DNA of 48,040 nucleotides from contig MJGA01000080.1 in assembly GCA_001910725.1 (NCBI GenBank), forward strand, positions 1-48,040, read 5' to 3'. The stretch's first letter is position 1; each line of letters opens with the position of its first letter. Shown one piece after another: positions 21,854 through 30,143 of the stretch. The position numbers and the translations under genes were made by a program. This stretch comes from Phanerodontia chrysosporium (Eukaryota; Basidiomycota; Agaricomycetes; Polyporales; Phanerochaetaceae). Under the pieces are notes generated by a model. The model was not told the DNA's origin. It saw nothing but the letters and a program-made list of their open reading frames with translations, and searched no databases.

Positions 21854-23104
21854 ATGTCGAGCACTCCCGGAGGAGCGCCGCCCGGTCCGGCGCCTCCCGA
21901 CCCCGTTTCTGCTGCCCTCCTGCAAATGGCCCAGGCTATGACGCAGCTCACCCACACGGTTAACACTCTGGCCCAGACTATTGGTGCCAATCGGACAACG
22001 GTCAACGCTACGGTCAACGCGAACAAGGAGCTCCCCTTCGTCGAGAAGCCCACCCCGTTCAAGGGGAAAGGTTCCGATACGGCCCGTCTCTTCCGCGCCG
22101 CCTACCGCATCTACGCCGACGGACAGCCGGAGAAATTCGGCAAGCGTGACGTCAACGGAAATCTCGAACGCGACCCCAACACCGGACAGATCATGGTAGA
22201 CGGCCAGAAATGGATCGTTGGCGCCCTCTCCTTCATGCAGGACGAAGCCGCCGAGTGGGCACGGCAGTACATCGAGCAAGCGGCAGACGGCACTCAGTTA
22301 TTCGGAGGTTCTTGGGCCCAGTTCTGGGAGGCTTTCAAGAACCGGTTCGAACCCGTCGACGAGAAAGCCGAGGCCCTCAGCAAGTTGCAAGCGTGCACGC
22401 AAGGCAACCGTCGGTTCGCGGAGTTCTTCGTGGAGTTCCAATCACTCGCTGGTCGCACGAAGCTCACCTCGGAGGACCTGGCAGCCCGGCTCCGGACGAA
22501 GTTCAACAAGGACTACCTCGAGCGGATCTCATACATGGTCAACCCCAGCACCGGCAAAGGCCCCGAGACGTACGACGAGCTCAAGAACGCAGGTTTCGCC
22601 GTCGATCGGTCGAAGGACAAGCTCTCACAAGATCTCTTGGCGCAGCAGGGCAAGGCGTCCTCAACTCCGGCTAGCTCGTCGATGCGCGCCTTCCGCGACC
22701 CGAGCGCGATGGACATCGACGCCGCGAACATCGACGAGCTGTTTAAGGGCCTCACTGGCACGGATCTCAAGCGCCAGTTCGACGCCGTCATGAAGGATCG
22801 CTGCAAGGTCTGCGGCTCGAAGTCCCACAAGTCCACGGACCCCGTTCACCGCGACTCGGTTTGCAACCACTGTGGCAAGAAGGGTCATTGGTCCCGCGTC
22901 TGTCGCGCCCGTCTCGAGGGCAAGCCGAGAACCGCCCCCGCTACCGCCGCCGTCCGCGCCTCGTCCTCGGATACCTCGTCGCAGGACTCCTCGTCTCCGG
23001 CCTCCTCGTCTTCTGGCAGCTCGTCCGACGACCAGAGCGCCGCGATCGCCGCCCTCCGTGATCAGCTGGCTCTGATACAGAAGCAGCTCGGGGGTTTTGC
23101 TTAA
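21854..23104 (+). CDS. gypsy-1 Gag
   Basis: 416 aa from the first ATG. This is the structural protein of the virus-like particle. Seen: a Pro-rich start, a capsid-type helical region (EKPTPFKGKGSDTARLF; WAQFWEAFKNRFEP; FAEFFVEFQSL), and near the C-terminus a CCHC zinc knuckle, CNHCGKKGHWSRVC (337-350), preceded by a second Cys/His cluster CKVCGSKSH. The Ser-rich tail ends at TAA (23102-23104), four nt after a slippery heptamer. The true N-terminus may lie further upstream, because the frame stays open back to the TAG at 21422. Confidence 0.88.
   Translation: MSSTPGGAPPGPAPPDPVSAALLQMAQAMTQLTHTVNTLAQTIGANRTTVNATVNANKELPFVEKPTPFKGKGSDTARLFRAAYRIYADGQPEKFGKRDVNGNLERDPNTGQIMVDGQKWIVGALSFMQDEAAEWARQYIEQAADGTQLFGGSWAQFWEAFKNRFEPVDEKAEALSKLQACTQGNRRFAEFFVEFQSLAGRTKLTSEDLAARLRTKFNKDYLERISYMVNPSTGKGPETYDELKNAGFAVDRSKDKLSQDLLAQQGKASSTPASSSMRAFRDPSAMDIDAANIDELFKGLTGTDLKRQFDAVMKDRCKVCGSKSHKSTDPVHRDSVCNHCGKKGHWSRVCRARLEGKPRTAPATAAVRASSSDTSSQDSSSPASSSSGSSSDDQSAAIAALRDQLALIQKQLGGFA
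23092..23098 (+). promoter_or_regulatory. -1 ribosomal frameshift site between gag and pol
   Basis: G GGT TTT in the Gag frame fits the X XXY YYZ rule. The Pol frame is the -1 frame and is open from here through the Pol ORF without a stop. Gag terminates at TAA two codons later. Confidence 0.7.
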
Positions 23105-26100
23105 GGGGCCGGAGTGACGCCGCATCGTCGGTCCCCGTTTCGTCAAGCCCGGATTCAACTCCGGCGCCTTCTGTAGAACCACAGGACACTTCCGATACCA
23201 TCCGCTCGTGTACGATATCAGTATTAGACCCCTTTTCGAATCACTATCGTGTACCAATAAAGCTCACCGGGATCAATAAAACTATTCGCACGCCTGCAAT
23301 GATTGACTCCGGTGCGACTTCGTTGTTCATCCACGAGGATTTCTGTAAGCGACACAAGATCCTCACGGTACCGCTCAAAAGGGAGATTACACTGTACAAC
23401 ATCGACGGAACAAGGAATGAAGCAGGGTCCATCACGCATCGCGCCAGACTCCAGCTTACTGTCGGTTCTTACACGTTTAAGGAAGAGTTTCTTGTCACGA
23501 ACATCGGTCCGGAGGACGTCATCCTCGGGCTTCCGTGGCTCAAGAAATGGAATCCGAACATCGACTGGGAAACGGGAGATGTCCAGTTTCAGCTCCGCGG
23601 CGGAGCTGAGGACACCCCGGTTTTTGGTATCCATCAGATTGACGCCAACCGCTCCGAACGCCGTGAGTGGCTCCGAGCAGGCATTGTTGAGGATGCCAAG
23701 GACGAAGTCTGGATTCTCGCCGGCTACACTTACTCGCAAGCGATCGCTGTCGAAGCCAACCGCGAGAAGTACGCCAAGACGTTTGAAGAGCTGGTTCCCA
23801 AAGAGTACCACCGACACAAGAAGGTGTTCTCCGAAGAGGAATCGCATCGGCTCCCGAAGCATCAGCCCTGGGACCACGCGATAGATCTCGTCCCGGACGC
23901 CCCGGCATCGATCAAATCGAAGGTCTACCCCATGTCCCCGATCGAGAACGAAGAACTACAGCGGTTCATCGACGACGCACTCGCCAAAGGATACATCGTC
24001 CCCAGCAAATCTCCGATCGCTTCCCCTGTCTTCTTCATCAAGAAAAAGGATGGCAAGCTCCGGTTTATCCAGGATTATCGCAAGCTCAACGACATCACCG
24101 TGAAGAATCGCTACCCCCTTCCGCTCGCCTCCGACATCATCGGGAAACTCCAGGGCGCTAAGATCTTCACCAAGTTCGACGTCCGTTGGGGCTACAACAA
24201 CGTCCGGATTAAGGAAGGTGACGAGTGGAAAGCTGCCTTCGTCACTAACCGCGGCCTCTTCGAGCCCAGAGTCATGTACTTCGGTCTGTGCAACAGCCCC
24301 GCGACGTTCCAGGCCCTCATGAACCACATCTTCGCCGACCTCATCGCCGAGAGCAAGGTCGCAGTTTACCTCGACGACATCCTCATCTGGTCGAACGATC
24401 TCGCTTCGCATCGGAAGATTGTTCACGAGGTCCTGGCGCGCCTCGCCAAGTACGATTTGTACCTTCGGCCCGAGAAGTGCGAGTTCGAGCGCTCAGAGAT
24501 CGAGTATCTTGGGCTCCTCATCAGCGAAGGACAAGTCGGCATGGATCCCGGCAAGGTTAAGGCTGTAGCCGAGTGGCCGACCCCGAAGAACCTCAAAGAC
24601 GTACGAGGCTTCGTTGGGTTCGCCAACTTCTATCGTCGCTTCATCAAAGACTTCTCAAAGATCTGCCGCCCGCTGCACGATCTGACGAAGAAGGATACTC
24701 CGTTTAATTGGGGTCCCGCACAGGCAGAAGCCTTCGAGACGCTCAAGCGCGCTTTCACGACTCAGCCCGTGCTCGCCATGTGGAGCATTGATCGGCCAAC
24801 TCGCGTCGAGACCGATGCCTCTGGCTACGCCACTGGAGGAGTCATAGCCCAACGCAACCCTGACGATGGTCTCTGGCATCCAATCGCGTATCGCTCGCAG
24901 ACCATGAGCCCCGCCGAGCGGAATTACGAGATCTGGGACCGTGAGATGCTTGCAATCATCGAAGCTCTCAAGGACTGGCGCCAGTTCCTCGAAGGTCTCC
25001 CAGAGCCTTTTGAGATCTGGACCGATCACCAGAACCTTCAGTACTGGAAGACTGCGCAGAACCTCACACGGCGTCAAGCCCGATGGGCCTCCTACCTCGC
25101 CGAGTACGACTTCCGCATCATCCATCGCCCCGGCAAGACGCATCTCCTCGCTGATCCGCTCTCCCGACCCTCCTCGTTGCATGTCTCTGATGAAGAGGAC
25201 AATCGCTCGCAGGTAGTATTGAAGCCAGAGCTGTTTAAGATAGCCGCCACGGCAGCTTTCGCGAACCCCTCCCCTCTCGAGAAGCGCATTCGCGACTGCT
25301 CCGAAAAGGAAAAGGAAGTCGCAGACGCCCTGCAGATTCTCCGAACCAAGGGGCCCCGCAAGCTGCGCAACGGCGTCCTCGAATGGGAAGAAGACAACGG
25401 CCTTCTGTACTACCATGGGAAAGTCTATGTCCCGAACAGTGCCGCGCTGCGCAACGACGTCATCAAGTCTTGCCACGACGCGCCGACCGCCGGACACCCT
25501 GGGAAACACACCACCCTCGAATTGGTCTCCCGGTACTATTGGTGGCCGCGCATCTCCGCCGACGTTAGCCGCTACGTGCTCGGCTGCGATCAATGTCAAC
25601 GGTACAAGTCCGCCCCGCATCCGAAAGCCACTCTACAGCCCCACGATGTCCCTTCAGGGCCCTGGGAACACGTTGGCGTGGATCTCATCACACAGCTCCC
25701 GCGTGACGCCAAGACCAAGAAGGACTCGATCGCAGTCTACGTGGACCACTATTCGGATCAGTGCCACCTTGTCCCGGTCGACTCGACGATCACCGCGGCC
25801 GGCATGGGCGACGTCCACTACACGGACATCTTCCGCCTCCACGGCCTCCCGCGCAAGATCTTCTCCGATCGCGGACCCCAGTTTGCTGCACAGTACATGC
25901 GAGCGCTGTACAAGCGCCTCGGCATCGCTACTGGTCTCACCACGGCGTATCACCCAGAAGGCAACGGCAAGGTCGAGCGCAAGAACCAGGAAGTCGAGAA
26001 ATTCCTGCGTCTCTTCGTCTCCCAGCGCCAAGACGACTGGGTCGATTGGCTCCCGATGGCTGAGTTCACCCTGAATTCACACGTGTCTAGCGCCACCGAG

Positions 26101-26856
26101 CGCACACCCTTCGAGATTGTTTACGGCTACACACCGGACTTCACGATCCCGGCCGGCAAACACACCAAGGTTCCCGCCCTCGATGAGCGCCTAGACTGCA
26201 TGGCTCACGTTCGCAAAGAGGCTGAAGCTGCCCTGCGCCTTACCAAGGCTCGCATGAAAGAAGAGTACGAGGCCGCGAAGAAACGCGCCCACTCCTTCAA
26301 GGTTGGTGACCAGGTTTGGCTCAGCACGAAGGACCTCAGCATCGATCAGCCTTCGCCCAAGCTCGGCCCCCGCCAGCTGGGTCCGTTTAAGGTTCTGGAA
26401 AAGATCGGCGATCTGGACTATCGGCTCGAGCTCCCGAGCTGGCTGAAAATCCACCCGGTTTTCCATGTCAACCGCCTCAGCCCGTGGCACGATCAGGGCA
26501 TCGAGAAGCCCCTGCCTCCCAAACCTGTCAAGGTTGCCGGCGAAGAAGAATACGTCGTCGAGAAGGTCCTCGACAGCCGCATATACCGCCGCCAACTACA
26601 ATACAAAGTCCGCTGGAAAGGCTACGGCCAAGCCGGCGACACGTGGGAAAAGGCAGACAACCTCAAGCACGCCAAGGCCCTGGTCAACAAGTTCCATCGC
26701 GAAAATCCGGAAGCGCCCCGCAAGCTCGCTGCCACCGCCTTCGAAGCCCTCGCCGCCTCTTTTCGCCCGTTCGTCACTGAAGTCGACGTCTCCCACCTTT
26801 CTGCCGCTGATCGCGCTAAGGCCAATCTCGATTGGGAGGAGGGGCGTCACCTCTAA
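23095..26856 (+). CDS. gypsy-1 Pol polyprotein with chromodomain
   Basis: Open in the -1 frame from the slippery site (1,253 aa); the first Met at 23299 would give 1,185 aa, and the numbering here uses that Met. Domains: retropepsin-type protease (IDSGATSLF, D3); reverse transcriptase (FDVRWGYNNVRI, YLDD 357-360); RNase H (TDASGYATGG, D506); integrase with HHCC zinc finger (from about 726) and D795, D857, E893 with the D,35-E spacing; a GPF-like C-terminal region; and a chromodomain (YVVEKVLDSR to DTWEKADNL, about 1085-1135), which targets integration to marked chromatin in chromoviruses. No frame break; probably active. Confidence 0.93.
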   Translation, partial: FCLRGRSDAASSVPVSSSPDSTPAPSVEPQDTSDTIRSCTISVLDPFSNHYRVPIKLTGINKTIRTPAMIDSGATSLFIHEDFCKRHKILTVPLKREITLYNIDGTRNEAGSITHRARLQLTVGSYTFKEEFLVTNIGPEDVILGLPWLKKWNPNIDWETGDVQFQLRGGAEDTPVFGIHQIDANRSERREWLRAGIVEDAKDEVWILAGYTYSQAIAVEANREKYAKTFEELVPKEYHRHKKVFSEEESHRLPKHQPWDHAIDLVPDAPASIKSKVYPMSPIENEELQRFIDDALAKGYIVPSKSPIASPVFFIKKKDGKLRFIQDYRKLNDITVKNRYPLPLASDIIGKLQGAKIFTKFDVRWGYNNVRIKEGDEWKAAFVTNRGLFEPRVMYFGLCNSPATFQALMNHIFADLIAESKVAVYLDDILIWSNDLASHRKIVHEVLARLAKYDLYLRPEKCEFERSEIEYLGLLISEGQVGMDPGKVKAVAEWPTPKNLKDVRGFVGFANFYRRFIKDFSKICRPLHDLTKKDTPFNWGPAQAEAFETLKRAFTTQPVLAMWSIDRPTRVETDASGYATGGVIAQRNPDDGLWHPIAYRSQTMSPAERNYEIWDREMLAIIEALKDWRQFLEGLPEPFEIWTDHQNLQYWKTAQNLTRRQARWASYLAEYDFRIIHRPGKTHLLADPLSRPSSLHVSDEEDNRSQVVLKPELFKIAATAAFANPSPLEKRIRDCSEKEKEVADALQILRTKGPRKLRNGVLEWEEDNGLLYYHGKVYVPNSAALRNDVIKSCHDAPTAGHPGKHTTLELVSRYYWWPRISADVSRYVLGCDQCQRYKSAPHPKATLQPHDVPSGPWEHVGVDLITQLPRDAKTKKDSIAVYVDHYSDQCHLVPVDSTITAAGMGDVHYTDIFRLHGLPRKIFSDRGPQFAAQYMRALYKRLGIATGLTTAYHPEGNGKVERKNQEVEKFLRLFVSQRQDDWVDWLPMAEFTLNSHVSSATERTPFEIVYGYTPDFTIPAGKHTKVPALDERLDCMAHVRKEAEAALRLTKARMKEEYEAAKKRAHSFKVGDQVWLSTKDLSIDQPSPKLGPRQLGPFKVLEKIGDLDYRLELPSWLKIHPVFHVNRLSPWHDQGIEKPLPPKPVKVAGEEEYVVEKVLDSRIYRRQLQYKVRWKGYGQAGDTWEKADNLKHAKALVNKFHRENPEAPRKLAATAFEALAASFRPFVTEVDVSHLSAADRAKANLDWEEGRHL

Positions 26857-26881
26857 CGACCTCGCGAGGACGCTCGGTTTT

Positions 26882-26894
26882 AGGAGGGGGGTAA
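26882..26894 (+). other. gypsy-1 polypurine tract
   Basis: AGGAGGGGGGTAA directly before the 3' LTR, the primer site for plus-strand DNA synthesis. Confidence 0.8.
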
Positions 26895-27589
26895 TGTCAC
26901 GGATGTGACGGCGCAGCCCTATTTTTCGCCGATTTCTGGCTATTTTCCTCGATTAATCCAACGGGCGAGCAGCCCTCGCGCCGTCTGGAGTCCTAGCCGC
27001 CCACGCTCAGCGCCTGGCCACCCAGCGCCAGCGCCCTGATGGCGCATCACCCTTAGACGCCAGCGCATCCCGCTGCGCGCTCAGACACTGCCCGGATCAC
27101 CGGTCTGCCCTGCAACCGGTTCCCCGGATCGCCGAGGAGGCACTGTCATCCCTGATGACTCCCCTCGCCGAGGCTCGCCGAGCTGATCATCCCCATGACA
27201 CAGCCTCGGTCCGACGCAGCCTCGGACACTGCCAGCTGACACAGCCTCGTGACATAGCCCCCGCACAGCCTCGCCGCGCAGCCCGCGTCGCAGCCTCGCT
27301 GGCTATGCCAAGCACTGTCCATCAGCTTAGGTAATCGTACAGCCTGCCCTAAAGACTCTGTAGTATATAAGGGTAGCACTCCTCGCTCCTGTCCGTCATC
27401 TCGACCTCTTGGTCAATACGGACAGGTAAGCCCCAGCTTGTATGGTAGAATAGTTCGCTAATGTTATCTTGGTCAATACGGACAGCTGCGCAAGTTAGTT
27501 CGTCGCTGCGTGATTCGCTCCGCTGCGCCCAGTCGTCGTCGTCCCCATCCGTCCTCCCTCGTGTAGCGTTGAGCCCCAGCACCGCGACA
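26895..27589 (+). repeat. gypsy-1 3' LTR
   Basis: 695 bp, an offset copy (7,010 bp) of the 5' LTR. I noticed no differences on reading. Confidence 0.93.
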
Positions 27590-27594
27590 GCGAC
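27590..27594. repeat. target-site duplication of gypsy-1, right copy
   Basis: GCGAC; the transposase reading frame resumes at 27595. Confidence 0.9.
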
Positions 27595-28691
27595 CAGGAC
27601 TCGATCAATCCCCGTACCCATCCCGACATCATGGTTCTCGGACACGATGACGAGGACGACAACCCTCATCCATACTGGTACGCCCGTGTCTTGACCATCT
27701 TCCACGTCCGTGCTCGATACGTTCCACCTGGGGCTTCCATTGATGGCATTGCGTACCGTGACGTAGAGGTCATCTACGTGCGCTGGTTTGGGCGCGATAC
27801 CTCTGTCCAGGGAGGTTTTGGGTCGCGACGTCTGCATTTGGTTGGCTTTGTAGAGTGTTCCCTCCCGGACGCGTTCGGCTTTCTCGATCCCAAGGAAGTC
27901 ATTCGCGGTGCGCACCTAATACCTGCATTTCGATTCGGTCGCACCAACGAGTTGATGGGACCATCCGCCACCCGCTACGTCGATGAAGATGCGTTACCAG
28001 AGGCTCGCGACGAGGACTGGCGGTTCTACTATGTGAATAAGTGAGTTCTACGCCAGTCTCTCCTGTTCATAGGCTTACATGTGGTCAAGCTTCGTCGACC
28101 GAGACATGTATATGCGCTACCTTGGAGGCGGCGTCGGGCATCGGGCAACTTGGCATCTCGTCAAGATCGCAGAGACCATCAAGCTGCTGTCAAAACGTGT
28201 CGAGGTCAAGGGCTATGAGCAGCTTGGTGAGTAGAGCACAGACACGACACAGAGCTTGCAAGCTCACCTTCGAAAAATCTGCAGTAATGCGTTCTACCGC
28301 CGGCCGTGCCGGAGATGAGTCCGATGTGAACGACGCACGTCCCGAAGAAAGCGGTACAGACGCCATCGAGACTGAAGATCTTGAGGCCCCGGAGATTGAC
28401 ATCGCCGCCGCCATTCAGGAACTGCTCGCCGAGCTTGAGCAGTCCGACGCCGAGGAGTGCACAGATGAAGATGCCGATGCGGAATCAGATGTGGGCGACG
28501 GAGCTGGCGAAGACGCGTGCGCACGGCCTGAGGAGGAAGGTAGTCGTGCTGAGGATGATGCTGGGGGCAGTTCAGACGGCAGCGAGGATGGCAAGGACGG
28601 TGAGGAGAGCGAGGACAGCGAGGACAGCGAGGACAGCGAGGACAGCGAGGACGAAGGTCCCCAGGATGATGAGCTGGATGGTAGCTACTGA

Positions 28692-28996
28692 ATAGAACTT
28701 TTGTCGCTCATATACATAGTACGAGAGGCCTTGCCCCGGGAAGGTCAAGACTTGCCGTGCTTCTGGCTGGTTGGCTAGTGCTGTTCCCTCTAGATTACCT
28801 TAGTAAACAATTGACCGACGTCGCAATAAAACGTGGTATTATTGTCGCACTTGCATTATGTGTAGTTTATAAGACCGCGAACGGGCAAAGGCCTGATATA
28901 TTGCAATATCCAGCATTATTTTTGATAAAAATCGTCGCTCACGCGTCTTTGACACTTAGAATAACCTCCATACACGATAATGCCACTTATTACCAG
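28692..28996. other. right subterminal region of the transposon
   Basis: No credible gene; a 125-codon open frame begins at 28757 but runs through the terminal repeat. Several TCGCA/TTGCAATA motifs mirror those near the left end. Confidence 0.45.
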
Positions 28997-29014
28997 GGAC
29001 TTTTTGCTGATGAT
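28997..29014 (-). repeat. right terminal inverted repeat
   Basis: GGACTTTTTGCTGATGAT, the inverted partner of 13543-13560 with one mismatch. Confidence 0.7.
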
Positions 29015-29768
29015 ATTCAGCGTCCGAGTGAGCCGATAAGATGGCCAACCTTCAGACAAGCTCACTTCGCCGTCGTAAGAGGGATAAAGGTATTAGGTGC
29101 AGAAGCGAATGTGAGAAGTATCTCACCGTTCTAATGGTGAGCCGCACCTCGCTATGTCCGCTGGGATCCTGGTTCTGTATCACCTGAAACTTGAACCGCC
29201 AGCAGTGTAGCCACTGAGGCATATTGGGGGGGGGGGGGGTTATCCAGAGATCGTGTTCGCAGGCGATCCTCAAGGCCAATGTATGTCCCGAGATAAGTCG
29301 ACTGTGCCGAGAGGATCATATCTGGCGTTATAAAACGATGATGTAAGCATCTTCGACCGCTCAGTCATTCCGCCCCATATGCAACTTGTACAGCTCATTG
29401 CCTGCATGCTGACCATTGCCATGGTGGGCGCAGCGCCTGGCACTGGAGGTGAGAAAGGCGAAGCGGTCGACATGCTCTTCGAGCTCACCCTGATATTTAC
29501 AGGAGTTCCTTTCGCAAGGGACAATGTATCGCCCCGAGAACTTACATACGTTTGAGCTTAGACAGAGTACGTTTCTACACCTCCGGGCCCTATTGCTTAG
29601 TATAGCAATATCTGAGAAATGCCGGTAGCAGGCGGATTGCCTGACCAATCCGGCCCTGGCTCAATTCTAGCGGGATCAGTCCATTACAAGGTCAAACAGG
29701 TGGATCCATGAACTCCGAAGGAGGAAGTTTACTTTGCCTGATTTATTTTCGTTGGCGGTTGCTATTAT
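29015..29768. other. spacer between the transposon and gypsy-2
   Basis: No gene is supported. It includes a run of 14 G at 29226-29239. Confidence 0.5.
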
Positions 29769-30104
29769 TGTAAGAGTCTGAATACGTGTATAGAGGACTT
29801 GAGCGCAGGCCTCAAGTGTAGCGCGAGTACAGAAGACTTGGACTCAGGCTCCAAGTGTAGCAATAGATAACTAGACGAGAGTACAAGAGGAGAAGCTGAA
29901 GAAAAGAGTACAGAGAGGTAGTCCTTATATACTCTAACCCAGGCCTGCTACCAGGAGGGAACAACGAGGCATAGGCTACCAGTCAGTATGAGTCATAATG
30001 AATCAAGGGATGAAACATGATGAAAGAGGGGTGAAACATGTAAGAGAAAAGAGAGGATCAAATAAATCAGTATAGCCTTGCACAGCCATATCCCAACTGT
30101 AACA
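29769..30104 (-). repeat. gypsy-2 3' LTR
   Basis: 336 bp, matching 37568-37903 at an offset of 7,799 with no difference noticed. Confidence 0.93.
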
Positions 30105-30143
30105 TTACGTCCCCGTCCACGGTCGAGCTCCGTCGAGACCGAC

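Larger units (their letters stand above)
19885..27589 (+). mobile_element. gypsy-1: full-length Ty3/gypsy chromovirus inside the transposase gene
   Basis: 7,705 bp with 695-bp LTRs starting TGTCAC and ending GCGACA. Order: LTR, leader with intron, ORF0, zinc-ribbon stretch, Gag, -1 frameshift site, Pol (protease, RT, RNase H, integrase, chromodomain), polypurine tract, LTR. The long ORFs are free of frameshifts, the LTRs have equal length with no difference noticed, and the 5-bp target duplication is intact. All this points to a recent insertion. Confidence 0.95.
16192..28691 (+). pseudogene. Plavaka-family transposase, 11 exons, disrupted by gypsy-1
   Basis: Exons 16192-16416, 16465-18086, 18139-18385, 18437-18603, 18653-18758, 18811-19236, 19300-19659, 19708-19884, then (after the insert) 27595-28040, 28090-28226 and 28285-28691. 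They total 4,320 nt, exactly 1,440 codons. Domains: an N-terminal Cys/His zinc finger (WVCKAAGCNSRPF to HRKTC); a long linker; the conserved core WSDGTHLASFGTASLWPIYV, then QCPCPLCYI; MFKPDLMHEFEIG (D719, E723, candidate catalytic residues of an RNase H-like fold); ILDLLWECASWHALAKLRL; TTDCYSTQTGELEHKRGKRF; a C-terminal region with YWYARV, WFGRD and FGFLDP; and an acidic Glu/Asp/Ser tail. The gypsy insert follows residue 1110, so the present locus is probably inactive, though every other exon is intact. Confidence 0.88.
13543..29014 (+). mobile_element. Plavaka-type DNA transposon with two divergent genes, split by gypsy-1
   Basis: Bounded by an 18-bp terminal inverted repeat with one mismatch. 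Without the 7.7-kb gypsy insert the element is about 7.8 kb. It carries a DUF6698-like gene (-) and the transposase gene (+), start codons 191 bp apart. Near both ends are inverted copies of TTTTATTGCGA (13755-13765 and 28821-28831) and ATAATGCAAG (13779-13788 and 28850-28859), possible transposase-binding repeats. No target-site duplication is visible next to the repeats, so the exact ends stay uncertain. Confidence 0.7.

Noticed and set aside
28607..28655. 12-bp repeat encoding Glu-Asp-Ser units
   Set aside because: A microsatellite within the acidic transposase tail; explained by that coding region.
28757..29134. 125-codon open frame at the right transposon end
   Set aside because: It runs through the terminal inverted repeat and has no recognisable similarity.
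29226..29239. Run of 14 G
   Set aside because: A simple homopolymer, useful only as a marker of uncertain base counts.
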